Positions 19,034-28,045 of a stretch of DNA of 64,000 nucleotides are shown in pieces. Below the pieces are notes generated by a model that worked only from the letters and a program-made list of their open reading frames with translations, had not been told where the DNA came from and ran no database searches. Within the stretch, counting starts at the first letter, position 1. The number at the start of each line of letters is the position of its first letter. The stretch spans positions 30,619-94,618 of the forward strand of contig CAZJUP010000010.1 of assembly GCA_964549275.1 (NCBI GenBank), read 5' to 3'. The position numbers and the translations under genes are program-made. This stretch comes from CAZJUP01 sp964549275. Lineage in GTDB: Bacteria > Fidelibacterota > Marinisomatia > Marinisomatales > TCS55.

Positions 19034-21295
19034 GTGTTTGATTTTGATATGATTCAAAAAGTATATAGTCGAATGGGAAAACGGGTAAAAGAAACCAGAA
19101 AAATTTTGAACCGTCCCTTAACCCTCGCTGAAAAAATATTATACAGCCATCTTTCAGGATGGGATGGCACCGAGGCTTATGTCCGGGGGGAATCTTATGT
19201 TGATTTTGCGCCAGACAGAGTAGCGATGCAGGATGCCACTGCCCAAATGGCCCTCCTTCAATTTATGATGGCCGGTAAGGAGAAAGTCGCTGTACCGTCC
19301 ACCACGCACTGTGACCATCTCATTCAGGCAAAAGTCAATGCAGACACCGACTTGGAAATCGCCAGGAACAAGAATAACGAAGTCTATGAATTTTTAGAAT
19401 CGGTCTCAAATAAATATGGGGTTGGGTTTTGGAAACCCGGAGCGGGAATTATACATCAGGTCGTATTGGAGAACTATGCTTTTCCCGGTGGAATGATGAT
19501 AGGTACAGACAGTCATACGGTGAATGCTGGTGGACTTGGGATGGTGGCTATCGGTGTAGGAGGGGCTGATGCAGTGGATGTGATGGCCGGCATGCCCTGG
19601 GAATTGAAATTTCCGAAATTGATTGGTGTAAAACTCACCGGAGAAATGAACGGATGGACCTCAGCCAAAGACGTCATATTGAAAGTGGCAGGTATTCTCA
19701 CCGTTAAAGGGGGTACGGGAGCTATTATTGAATATTTCGGTCCTGGGGCAACGGCTATGAGTTGTACTGGTAAAGGGACAATTTGTAACATGGGAGCAGA
19801 AGTTGGAGCTACAACTTCTATATTTGCCTACGATGAAAACATGGCGAATTATCTGAAGGCAACAAACCGGACTAAAGTTGCTGAATTGGCGGATGGAATA
19901 GCAGAACATTTACTAGCCGATGATGAAGTCTATGCAAACCCTGAGCAATATTTTGATCAAGTCATTGAAATCAATTTATCTGAGCTTGAACCGCATTTAA
20001 ATGGTCCCTTTACACCCGATAGGTCAACTCCCATATCAAAAATGGCAAAAGCAGCTAAAGAAAATGATTGGCCCACTTCGGTAGAAGTGGGACTGATCGG
20101 CTCCTGCACAAATTCTTCCTACGAGGATATATCAAGAGCGGCTTCCATTGCAAAACAGGCTGTGGATAAAGGATTGAAGCCAAAAGCTGATTTCACCATA
20201 ACTCCAGGATCTGAACTAGTACGGTACACCATTGAACGAGATGGCTTTATTAATATTTTTAATGAATTGGGAGCCAATGTTTTTGCCAATGCTTGCGGTC
20301 CATGCATTGGTCAGTGGGCCAGAGAAGGAGCGGAGAAAGAAGAAAAAAATTCTATTGTTCATTCGTTTAACAGAAATTTTGCAAAAAGGGCTGATGGAAA
20401 TCCCAATACCCATGCGTTTGTTGCCTCTCCTGAAATGGTCACTGCTTTAGCCATTGCCGGTGACTTAACCTTTAACCCTTTGACAGACTCCTTAATCAAT
20501 GAAAAAGGAGAAACAGTATCTTTAGATTTACCAGCAGGAGAGGAGCTTCCTTCAAAAGGATTTGACGTCGAAGACATGGGCTACCAAGCACCGGCGAAGG
20601 ATGGGCGGCAAATTAGGGTTTCGGTGAATCCAGACTCTGAACGCCTCCAATTGTTGACGCCTTTCACACCCTGGGATGGAAAGAATATTACCCAAATGAA
20701 GTTGTTAATCAAAGCCAAAGGCAAATGTACTACTGACCATATTTCAATGGCAGGACCCTGGCTTTATTACAGAGGACATTTAGATAATATTTCGAATAAT
20801 CTCCTGATTGGGGCTGTCAATGCCTTTAATGAAGCAACCAATAAAGTAAAGAACCAGATTACCGGTGAATATGAGGCTGTACCGGATACGCAAAGGGTGT
20901 ATAAAGATTTAGGAATTTCGACCCTGGTTGTTGGAGATGAAAATTATGGAGAAGGATCCTCCCGGGAACATGCCGCCATGGAACCTCGCCATTTGGGTGT
21001 CAATGCTGTTCTTGTCCGTTCATTTGCGCGTATTCATGAAACAAACCTGAAAAAGCAGGGGATGTTGGCGCTGACGTTTGCTGAAAAAACTGATTATGAT
21101 ATCATCCAAGAAGATGATACATTTGATTTTGTTGATTTGGATAAATTTGCGCCCAAAACTCAACTGACCTTACTGGCACGGCATAAAGATGGATCCAAAG
21201 ATATGATCATTTGCAACCATACTTACAATGAAGCTCAAATCGAGTGGTTTAGAGCAGGGTCTGCATTAAACTTGATTCGCTCAAGACAGTCGTAA
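19034..21295 (+). CDS. acn: Aconitate hydratase, mitochondrial-type
   Basis: TCA-cycle enzyme interconverting citrate and isocitrate with a 4Fe-4S cluster. 753 residues, the length of mitochondrial aconitases rather than AcnA/IRP (about 890). Cluster cysteines are seen in GSCTNSS and ANACGPCIGQW, and the C-terminal swivel domain has GEGSSREHAAMEPR. The start is GTG at 19034, preceded by AAGGA at a good distance; an ATG five codons in is the alternative. Divergent from porU. Confidence 0.96.
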   Translation: MFDFDMIQKVYSRMGKRVKETRKILNRPLTLAEKILYSHLSGWDGTEAYVRGESYVDFAPDRVAMQDATAQMALLQFMMAGKEKVAVPSTTHCDHLIQAKVNADTDLEIARNKNNEVYEFLESVSNKYGVGFWKPGAGIIHQVVLENYAFPGGMMIGTDSHTVNAGGLGMVAIGVGGADAVDVMAGMPWELKFPKLIGVKLTGEMNGWTSAKDVILKVAGILTVKGGTGAIIEYFGPGATAMSCTGKGTICNMGAEVGATTSIFAYDENMANYLKATNRTKVAELADGIAEHLLADDEVYANPEQYFDQVIEINLSELEPHLNGPFTPDRSTPISKMAKAAKENDWPTSVEVGLIGSCTNSSYEDISRAASIAKQAVDKGLKPKADFTITPGSELVRYTIERDGFINIFNELGANVFANACGPCIGQWAREGAEKEEKNSIVHSFNRNFAKRADGNPNTHAFVASPEMVTALAIAGDLTFNPLTDSLINEKGETVSLDLPAGEELPSKGFDVEDMGYQAPAKDGRQIRVSVNPDSERLQLLTPFTPWDGKNITQMKLLIKAKGKCTTDHISMAGPWLYYRGHLDNISNNLLIGAVNAFNEATNKVKNQITGEYEAVPDTQRVYKDLGISTLVVGDENYGEGSSREHAAMEPRHLGVNAVLVRSFARIHETNLKKQGMLALTFAEKTDYDIIQEDDTFDFVDLDKFAPKTQLTLLARHKDGSKDMIICNHTYNEAQIEWFRAGSALNLIRSRQS

Positions 21296-21404
21296 ATCTT
21301 TCGGATAACTTCACTTTTTCAGAATAGGCATTGGTGGTCTGAAGCTGAAAGTAGTGATTAGGCCAAACGAGCCCCATTGAACTAAAAATTGAGAAACTAT
21401 ACCT

Positions 21405-22979
21405 ATGAAAATTCTTGTTTCTGACCCCATCACAGACGCTGGACTTAATATCCTGAAATCGGGAGGGTTTGATGTCCTTTATCTGCCGGAGGCTACAGCA
21501 AGTGAAAAGGCTGAAGCCGGCGTGGATGTTCAAGGATGGATAATTCGTAGCGGAACAAGGATCAGTGGAGAAATGATTGAATCGGCGAAAAACCTTCAGG
21601 TTATAGGCCGGGCTGGTGTTGGGGTTGATAATATTGATATTACAGCTGCCACACGAAAAGGTGTCGTGGTGATGAATACCCCCGATGTCAATACCATTTC
21701 TGCAGCAGAACATACGTTAGGATTAATCTTAGCCCTTTCGAGAAATATACCCTCTGGACATAGAGGACTTATGAACGGGGAATGGAACCGAAATGCATTG
21801 GTGGGTTCTGAATTAAGAAATAAAACATTAGGCATAATAGGAATGGGGAAAATCGGGCGGGAAGTTTTACAGCGATGCCGCTCATTTGGGATGAATATAT
21901 TGGGTTATGACCCTTATTTAGGGCAGGAAATGTTTAACCCGGAAGAAGTGAAAATTGTTGAATTGGATGACCTCACAAGAAATTCAGACTATATATCGCT
22001 TCATGTACCCCTTACAGATAATACTCGTGATTTATTTGATTATCACCGCTTGTCTATGATGAAGCGTGGAGCCAGGATTATCAATGTTGCAAGAGGGGGG
22101 ATTGTTAACGAAAACGATTTAGCTAAGGCGCTTGACGAAGGACTTATTGATGGTGCAGCCATTGATGTGTTCAGTGATGAACCGATAAATAAGAACCATC
22201 CATTGGTTTCGGCTAGAAATATTGTACTTACACCCCATTTGGGGGCCTCAACACAGGAAGCAAAAGAGGGTGTGAGTCGGTCTATTTGCGAACAAGTGAG
22301 AGATTATCTTCTTCACCAAAAATTAGCCAATGCCATTAATATGCCCATAAAAGACTTAGCAAAACTGAATGAAATACAACCTCATCTTGATTTGGCTGAA
22401 ACCATGGGTAAAATTCAAAGTCAACTTTCGGAGGGAAGTATCCGCTCTCTTCACGTTGAATGTGCCGGTACGATAGAAGAAGCCAAGCCTATAGCGCTGG
22501 CCTTTATAAAAGGGATGCTGCAGGATAGAATTCCGGAACGCATTAATTACATCAACGCTGAATCCCTGGCTGTGGAAAGGGGGATAAGAGTCGAACACAG
22601 TTATACTTCAGACAGTGGCGTTTATACGAATCTGATGAGGACTCGGGTAACCAGTAAGTGTGGCGAGAAAATTCTTCAAGGGAGTATTTTTGAAGGAAAT
22701 CAGCCCCGATTGGTTAATATTTTGGGATTTGAAATGGATATTACTCCCAAAGGAACTATGCTGTTCGCCCATAACAAAGATGTTCCCGGAGTGATCGGGA
22801 GAGTCGGAACTCTGCTGGGAGAGGCAAAAATCAATATTGGGGCTTATATACTCAGCCGTCAGTCTGAAGATGGAGAAGCCTTTGCTGTTATTCGTGTGGA
22901 CAGTTCATTGTCTGATGGAATATTAAACAGCCTTAATGCACTGCCGGAAATATTAGATGTACGCCAATTGAAGACGTAA
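21405..22979 (+). CDS. serA: D-3-phosphoglycerate dehydrogenase SerA
   Basis: First step of serine synthesis, oxidising 3-phosphoglycerate with NAD. 524 residues, the long form. It has the D-2-hydroxyacid dehydrogenase fold with NAD loop GIIGMGKIGREV (about 145-156), catalytic region HVPLTDNTRDL, HLGASTQEA with the catalytic histidine, then the intervening ASB-type domain and a C-terminal ACT domain (about 450-524, DVPGVIGRVGTLLGE) that usually senses serine. One base separates it from gatB. Confidence 0.95.
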   Translation: MKILVSDPITDAGLNILKSGGFDVLYLPEATASEKAEAGVDVQGWIIRSGTRISGEMIESAKNLQVIGRAGVGVDNIDITAATRKGVVVMNTPDVNTISAAEHTLGLILALSRNIPSGHRGLMNGEWNRNALVGSELRNKTLGIIGMGKIGREVLQRCRSFGMNILGYDPYLGQEMFNPEEVKIVELDDLTRNSDYISLHVPLTDNTRDLFDYHRLSMMKRGARIINVARGGIVNENDLAKALDEGLIDGAAIDVFSDEPINKNHPLVSARNIVLTPHLGASTQEAKEGVSRSICEQVRDYLLHQKLANAINMPIKDLAKLNEIQPHLDLAETMGKIQSQLSEGSIRSLHVECAGTIEEAKPIALAFIKGMLQDRIPERINYINAESLAVERGIRVEHSYTSDSGVYTNLMRTRVTSKCGEKILQGSIFEGNQPRLVNILGFEMDITPKGTMLFAHNKDVPGVIGRVGTLLGEAKINIGAYILSRQSEDGEAFAVIRVDSSLSDGILNSLNALPEILDVRQLKT

Positions 22980-22980
22980 T

Positions 22981-24435
22981 ATGGACAGTATTCAATCCTT
23001 TGGAAAGGGGAACTGGGAGCCGGTTATCGGTCTGGAAGTCCATGTCCATCTGGCTACAAAAACTAAATTATTTTGCGGATGTGAATTGGCATATAGTGCA
23101 TCTCCAAATTCATACACTTGTCCCGTATGCCAGGGGTTACCCGGTGTTCTGCCTGTTCCAAATGAGCAGGCCATTGAATTTGCTTTAAAAATGGGTGTTG
23201 CCGTTGAAGGAAATATCAATCTAAAAAGTCGTTTTGCAAGAAAGCATTATTTTTATCCAGACCTTCCTAAAGGATATCAAATTTCCCAATTTGAAGAACC
23301 GATCATTCATGGGGGTCAAGTTCCTATCTGGTGGGAAGGGCATTTAATGAATATTCCCTTAACCCGTATTCATTTAGAGGAAGATGCGGGAAAGATCGTA
23401 CATGCTCCTGATACGAACACATCATTGATTGATTTGAACCGGTGTGGTTCTCCATTAATTGAAATTGTAACAGACCCTGCCATATCCTATCCAAAACAAG
23501 CGGCTTTATATCTTGAAAGAATTCGTCAAACGGTGAGATATTTGAAAATATCCGAAGGAAATATGGAAAAAGGGCAACTGCGTTGTGATGCAAATATTTC
23601 TCTCCGTCCACGAGGATTGACACAACTCGGGACTAAAACTGAAATAAAAAACCTGAATTCAATACGAAGCGTTGAAAAAGCTCTTCATTATGAAATAAAG
23701 CGACAATCCAAAGTGTTGGAAAAAGGAGAATCTGTGGTACAGGGGACCTATCTCTGGGATGAAAAAACAGAAAAAAGTGAATTGATGCGGACGAAAGAAG
23801 AAGCGCAAGATTACCGGTATATGCCTGATCCGGATCTGCCGGTAATAAATATTAATCCCCTCACTTTGGGAAAATACACATCTGCCCTCCCGGAATTACC
23901 CCATATTAAAGAGCAGCGCTGGAAAAAAGATTATCACTTAAAGGAAGAAGAAATCCAGATTTTATCTCGCGATGAGGCAATTGCTGATTATTTTGACGCA
24001 TGTATTCAAGAGGGCGTTACCGGAAAATTAGCTTCTAATTGGATACGTGGAGAGTTGCTGGCCTTAATAAATGAATTTAACTTGACCATTGATGAATTAA
24101 AAATTAACCCCAAAAGAATAGCAGGCTTGATAAAAGCAGTAGAGGAAGGGATTATTAACAGGCTTATGGCTAAAGAAGTCCTCCATAAAATGCAGAGTGA
24201 TGAGCGATCGGCAGAAGAAATTATTCAAGCAGAAGGATTGGTGCAGGATTCAAATATGGACTCATTGTTGTCGCAGGTAAAAGCAGTTTTGGATCAGTTT
24301 CCGGGTGAAGTGGAACGCTATAAAAATGGGAAAAAAGGATTATTGGGATTTTTTGTGGGGCAAGTCATGAAAGAGACGAAAGGAAAATCCAATCCGGAGG
24401 TATTAAAGGAAATTCTGGAAGAAAAATTGGGATGA
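22981..24435 (+). CDS. gatB: Asp/Glu-tRNA amidotransferase subunit B (GatB)
   Basis: Kinase-like subunit of GatCAB, which converts misacylated Glu-tRNA(Gln) and Asp-tRNA(Asn) to Gln- and Asn-tRNA. 484 residues. Signatures include VIGLEVHVHL at the N-terminus, the zinc-site region CGCELAYSASPN with CPVCQGLPG, and DLNRCGSPLIEIVTDP. The C-terminal tRNA-binding YqeY-like domain ends FVGQVMKETKGKSNPE. gatA and gatC are not in the window. Confidence 0.97.
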   Translation: MDSIQSFGKGNWEPVIGLEVHVHLATKTKLFCGCELAYSASPNSYTCPVCQGLPGVLPVPNEQAIEFALKMGVAVEGNINLKSRFARKHYFYPDLPKGYQISQFEEPIIHGGQVPIWWEGHLMNIPLTRIHLEEDAGKIVHAPDTNTSLIDLNRCGSPLIEIVTDPAISYPKQAALYLERIRQTVRYLKISEGNMEKGQLRCDANISLRPRGLTQLGTKTEIKNLNSIRSVEKALHYEIKRQSKVLEKGESVVQGTYLWDEKTEKSELMRTKEEAQDYRYMPDPDLPVININPLTLGKYTSALPELPHIKEQRWKKDYHLKEEEIQILSRDEAIADYFDACIQEGVTGKLASNWIRGELLALINEFNLTIDELKINPKRIAGLIKAVEEGIINRLMAKEVLHKMQSDERSAEEIIQAEGLVQDSNMDSLLSQVKAVLDQFPGEVERYKNGKKGLLGFFVGQVMKETKGKSNPEVLKEILEEKLG

Positions 24436-25478
24436 AAGCCATATCAATTGCAGGAGCCGGGGTAGGCGGAATGACCGCGGCCTTTTTGCTGGCATCGAAA
24501 GGATACCCTGTTAAAATTTATGAAAAGTGCAAAACCATTGGGGGTTCACGCCACGGCGATTTTGAAGGAATTGAAAATTGGATTTATTCAACACCTCCTG
24601 AATCATTTTTTTCCCAATTACACTTACCCTGGGCGAAATTGGATAAAACTTCTGTGTATGAATTTTCAGTTCATACCGGTTTGAATTCCCCTTATCAAGT
24701 CAAGTCGAGCCAACCCTTTTTTCACATGATCCGTCGGGGTGGGGAAAAGAATGATTTAGATACATATTTGTATGAGCTTTGCCTTGAGAAAAATGTCGAA
24801 TTCTTCTTCAACCAGGATGCTCCAGAATGTATGGATATTGTTGCCACAGGGTCAAAAAATGCAAATGCCTATATTCAAGGGATTTCATTTAAGACAGAAT
24901 TAAAAAACCAGGTCCACTTGTTACTTGGGGATACTTATGCTCCAAAAGGATATGCCTACCTTATCATTTTAAATGGGAGGGGAACATTAGCCTCTGCTTT
25001 TAAAAAATCAAAGTACTCCACCTCTCCATTGGAAAATTCCTTACAATATTTCAATTCAATAGGACTCCCGATTCCCAAGGGGGGTTCCTTTGCCGGACGA
25101 GGGAGTTTTTCATTCCCAATCGGTAATACAATGTCCCATCCCTATTTGATTGGAGAAAGGGGTGGATTTCAGGATTTCCTGTTTGGTTTTGGCATTCGGA
25201 TGGCCATGGCATCGGGTCAGGCAGTTGCGTATAAAATAATGGGTTTGAACTTGAAGGCTAATCGATTAATGAAAGAGATTAATCGAAAACGGAAACTTTC
25301 CTATATGAATCGCATATTGTATGAAAGATTAACGGATAAACAAAAATTGGGATTAACGAAAAGGTTTTCACAAGCTACTAATCCTCTCAAAATTTTATCT
25401 CAGATCTACCAGTGGAATATCAGAAAATATTTGCGATTACAACAATTGAAAAGAGAATATGAAATACGTTTTTCTTAG
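24432..25478 (+). CDS. FAD-dependent oxidoreductase, geranylgeranyl-reductase-like
   Basis: 348-residue flavoprotein with an N-terminal FAD-binding motif GAGVGGMTAAFLL (about 7-19) and acidic end KIYEK. A segment APKGYAYLIILNGRG resembles the PxGYxW region of the geranylgeranyl reductase / digeranylgeranylglycerophospholipid reductase group. It lacks obvious membrane helices. ATGA overlap with gatB. Substrate unknown; a prenyl-lipid or quinone-related hydrogenation is only a guess. Confidence 0.7.
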   Translation: MKAISIAGAGVGGMTAAFLLASKGYPVKIYEKCKTIGGSRHGDFEGIENWIYSTPPESFFSQLHLPWAKLDKTSVYEFSVHTGLNSPYQVKSSQPFFHMIRRGGEKNDLDTYLYELCLEKNVEFFFNQDAPECMDIVATGSKNANAYIQGISFKTELKNQVHLLLGDTYAPKGYAYLIILNGRGTLASAFKKSKYSTSPLENSLQYFNSIGLPIPKGGSFAGRGSFSFPIGNTMSHPYLIGERGGFQDFLFGFGIRMAMASGQAVAYKIMGLNLKANRLMKEINRKRKLSYMNRILYERLTDKQKLGLTKRFSQATNPLKILSQIYQWNIRKYLRLQQLKREYEIRFS

Positions 25479-25626
25479 AAGTATCCAAGTCATGGCAATG
25501 GGGATTTTAATTTCCGGATTAATATGGGGAATCCGGGAGAACAATGTCATGCTGGAACTAAATGCGCTAATTTTTGGAGCCGGTTTATTTTATATTGCAA
25601 ACATGTTTTTGGAGAAAAGCAAATAA
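25459..25626 (+). CDS. Small two-helix membrane protein
   Basis: 55-residue reading frame starting MKYVFLRSIQVMAMG. Two hydrophobic stretches (about residues 5-23 and 31-50) are separated by a charged turn WGIRENN. It overlaps the end of the preceding oxidoreductase by 20 bp, as coupled genes often do. Short, without a family I recognise, but topology and placement look genuine. Confidence 0.55.
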   Translation: MKYVFLRSIQVMAMGILISGLIWGIRENNVMLELNALIFGAGLFYIANMFLEKSK

Positions 25627-25682
25627 TTGCATCATGATAATACTGTCAATAAATTTGAATAACCTGAATGGAGAATTCACCT

Positions 25683-26144
25683 ATGTCTAAACTTTGGGAA
25701 GACTTAAAAAAGAATATGAAAGACTGGAGCAATGCTGCTGTAGAAAAGGCGGAGGAGGTGAGTAAAATCGCCGTAGCCAAAACAGAAGAATTGACAAAAA
25801 TCAGTAAAATAAAAATTGAAATTCACCAACTCCAGCGGGATCAAAACAAAGCCAAAGAATCGTTGGGCCAATTGGTTTATGACCAGGCAAAGGAAGATAA
25901 TATGGTGAACTTTACGGGGAATTCAGAATTTTTTACTTTTGTAGGAAAGATTGAAGACCTTCAGTCCTCCATAGATGAAAAAGAGGTTGCTATACAGCAA
26001 ATTAAAGAAGAGTATAATATTCGGGAAACTGATATCACAACAGCTATGGAACAAATGGAGGGTGAATTGAAAACCGAAGAAGCCACGGATTCGGAGAGCG
26101 AAAAAGAATCTACCCCTAACGACGATCCTAATGAAGAAAAATAA
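25683..26144 (+). CDS. Coiled-coil protein of unknown function
   Basis: About 153 residues, strongly charged and helical, with A/E/K repeats near the N-terminus (AAVEKAEEVSKIAVAKTEELTK) and two predicted coiled-coil stretches; the tail is acidic (ESEKESTPNDDPNEEK). No signal peptide or membrane helix. I prefer the start MSKLWEDL at 25683, behind GGAG, over an ATG five codons earlier. Ends five bases before the sigma factor gene, so possibly co-transcribed. Function unknown. Confidence 0.65.
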   Translation: MSKLWEDLKKNMKDWSNAAVEKAEEVSKIAVAKTEELTKISKIKIEIHQLQRDQNKAKESLGQLVYDQAKEDNMVNFTGNSEFFTFVGKIEDLQSSIDEKEVAIQQIKEEYNIRETDITTAMEQMEGELKTEEATDSESEKESTPNDDPNEEK

Positions 26145-26149
26145 CGCGA

Positions 26150-26998
26150 TTGGCTTCCCAAACGTCCTATAAAAAGTCAAAACATGCTGCATTAGAGCAG
26201 TATCTCCAAGAAATCAAAGAATTGGATCCTCTGACACCGGACGAAGAAGTTACCATAGCTCAACGGGCAAAATCCGGAGATCAAGACGCTTTTAATATTC
26301 TTGTTACCCATAATCTTCGTTTTGTCGTTGCAGTGGCAAAAAAATTCACCGGGCAAGGTATTCCATTCGAAGATTTAATTAATGAGGGGAATCTGGGTCT
26401 GATGAAAGCGGTTTCCCGTTACGATGAATCTCGAGGATTTCGATTTATATCCTATGCCGTGTGGTGGATTTCTCAACGAATTCGCCATGCAATCAATAAA
26501 ACGGGGCGAACCATCCGCCTTCCGGCCAGCGTATCCGAATCAATGGGGAAACTATTCAAACAATCTATTGAATTAGAGCAGGTTATTGAACGAGAGCCAA
26601 CATCAGAAGAATTAGCCGAGCTGACGGATACAACGACCAAGTGGGTAGAAGAAATGATCCAAGCCAGTGGAGAAACCTATTCACTGGATAAGCCTATGGA
26701 TGATTCAAATAACACTCGTCTTGATTTTATCATTTCAGAAGATGATCGTCCCGAAAAAGAATTATTTATTCAATCTCTTAAACACGAAATCATCAATGTA
26801 TTACATACCTTGGATGAGCGGGAAGAATACGTATTGCGATCTTATTTCGGATTAGACGGAAAAGATCCAAAAAATCTGGAAGAAATTGGTAATGAATTTG
26901 GATTGACAGGAGAAAGAATTCGACAGATAAAAACCCGAGCCTTGCAGCGGCTACGCCACACAACACGATCCCATTTACTGAAAATGTATCTTCATTAA
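26150..26998 (+). CDS. rpoD: Primary RNA polymerase sigma factor (RpoD/SigA type, short form)
   Basis: Sigma-70 group protein of 282 residues, lacking region 1.1. Visible are region 1.2 (KHAALEQYLQEIKEL), region 2 with GNLGLMKAVSRYDESRGFRF and the -10-recognition helix YAVWWISQRIRHAI, region 3, and region 4 ending in the helix-turn-helix LEEIGNEFGLTGERIRQIK. Similar length and layout are seen in Bacteroidetes and Chlorobi primary sigma factors. The start codon is TTG with little ribosome-binding signal. Confidence 0.9.
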   Translation: MASQTSYKKSKHAALEQYLQEIKELDPLTPDEEVTIAQRAKSGDQDAFNILVTHNLRFVVAVAKKFTGQGIPFEDLINEGNLGLMKAVSRYDESRGFRFISYAVWWISQRIRHAINKTGRTIRLPASVSESMGKLFKQSIELEQVIEREPTSEELAELTDTTTKWVEEMIQASGETYSLDKPMDDSNNTRLDFIISEDDRPEKELFIQSLKHEIINVLHTLDEREEYVLRSYFGLDGKDPKNLEEIGNEFGLTGERIRQIKTRALQRLRHTTRSHLLKMYLH

Positions 26999-27054
26999 AT
27001 CCGTTGAACTGTTTCCACAAAAATATGTAGGTTCTTATACTAAACTGACGTCGT

Positions 27055-27999
27055 GTGCCTGTGAATCGCCGCCCAAAAAAATCAAGCTATTATTATTACA
27101 CCCTGACCTCGGAGCGAGAATCCGGTGTTCAACAATGGCATTTCCAACGGAAAAAGCTATTGTCTGTTGCTGGTATCGCTGTTGTTTTCATTTCCCTGAT
27201 TTTATTCCTAAGTGCGGATGCTCTGTCAACGATTCTTTATAAAGCCAAAATCCAGGATATAAATAAAAACTATAGCCACCTGACAAAGACGCTCACACAA
27301 CTGCAAACACAATTGCAGGATGTAACGGGTCAAATTAGCGAGATCGAGGAAAAAGATAAGGCCATAAGAACCTACGCGAACCTTCCAAAAATAGACAGCG
27401 GCATTCAAAAGCTAGGTATTGGAGGTATGCGGGTTGGCGCCAATTCCGAATTAGACAGGCTCAAGCCGGATGTAAAAACACGTATTTCTGAACTGGAAAT
27501 GGATATGGGAGAATTATCCCGGCGTGTAAAAATGGAATTAGCCAGCTATAATACGATGGTTGATAAAGTCAAAGATTATTCAGACCAACTTCAATCTATT
27601 CCTTCAATTCGCCCTGTGCAGGAGGGGTATTTGGGATCCGGGTATGGCTATCGTAAAGACCCTTTTAACGAAAAGGTTCGGTTTCATTATGGGCAAGATT
27701 TTGCAGTGAATACGGGAACAAGGATTTATTCTCCTGCTGACGGTATTGTAAAATATGCCAGTCGCCAAGGCGGATATGGTAAAGTCATTAAACTGGATCA
27801 CGGAAATGGATATCGTACATTATATGCCCATTTATCGAAAATAAAGGTAAAACGGGGGGAAGAAATAAAACGGGGAGACCTCATCGGAATATCTGGAAAT
27901 ACTGGACGGTCTGCAGGACCTCATCTTCATTATGAAGTCCACCGATACGGAGCCCCACAAAATCCCCTGGATTATTTTTTCAGTGGTTACCTGAAGTAA
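27055..27999 (+). CDS. M23 (LytM-type) peptidase, membrane-anchored
   Basis: 314 residues: short basic cytoplasmic part, membrane helix (about 37-56), a coiled-coil linker (about 65-115) and a C-terminal peptidase M23 domain (about 190-305). Zinc-site motifs HYGQDF (HxxxD) and HLHYEV (HxH) are both intact, so an active endopeptidase is likely. The start is GTG. Such proteins cleave or control cleavage of peptidoglycan cross-links, and the coiled-coil plus LytM layout recalls division-associated activators, though those often lack zinc ligands. Confidence 0.88.
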   Translation: MPVNRRPKKSSYYYYTLTSERESGVQQWHFQRKKLLSVAGIAVVFISLILFLSADALSTILYKAKIQDINKNYSHLTKTLTQLQTQLQDVTGQISEIEEKDKAIRTYANLPKIDSGIQKLGIGGMRVGANSELDRLKPDVKTRISELEMDMGELSRRVKMELASYNTMVDKVKDYSDQLQSIPSIRPVQEGYLGSGYGYRKDPFNEKVRFHYGQDFAVNTGTRIYSPADGIVKYASRQGGYGKVIKLDHGNGYRTLYAHLSKIKVKRGEEIKRGDLIGISGNTGRSAGPHLHYEVHRYGAPQNPLDYFFSGYLK

Positions 28000-28045
28000 C
28001 CCTTTTTTCGTCAATCTATCCTACAGTAATTTTCCCTGATAAACT

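Noticed and set aside
21249..21713. 154-residue minus-strand frame between aconitase and serA
   Set aside because: Mostly antisense to serA and the aconitase end; no family features.
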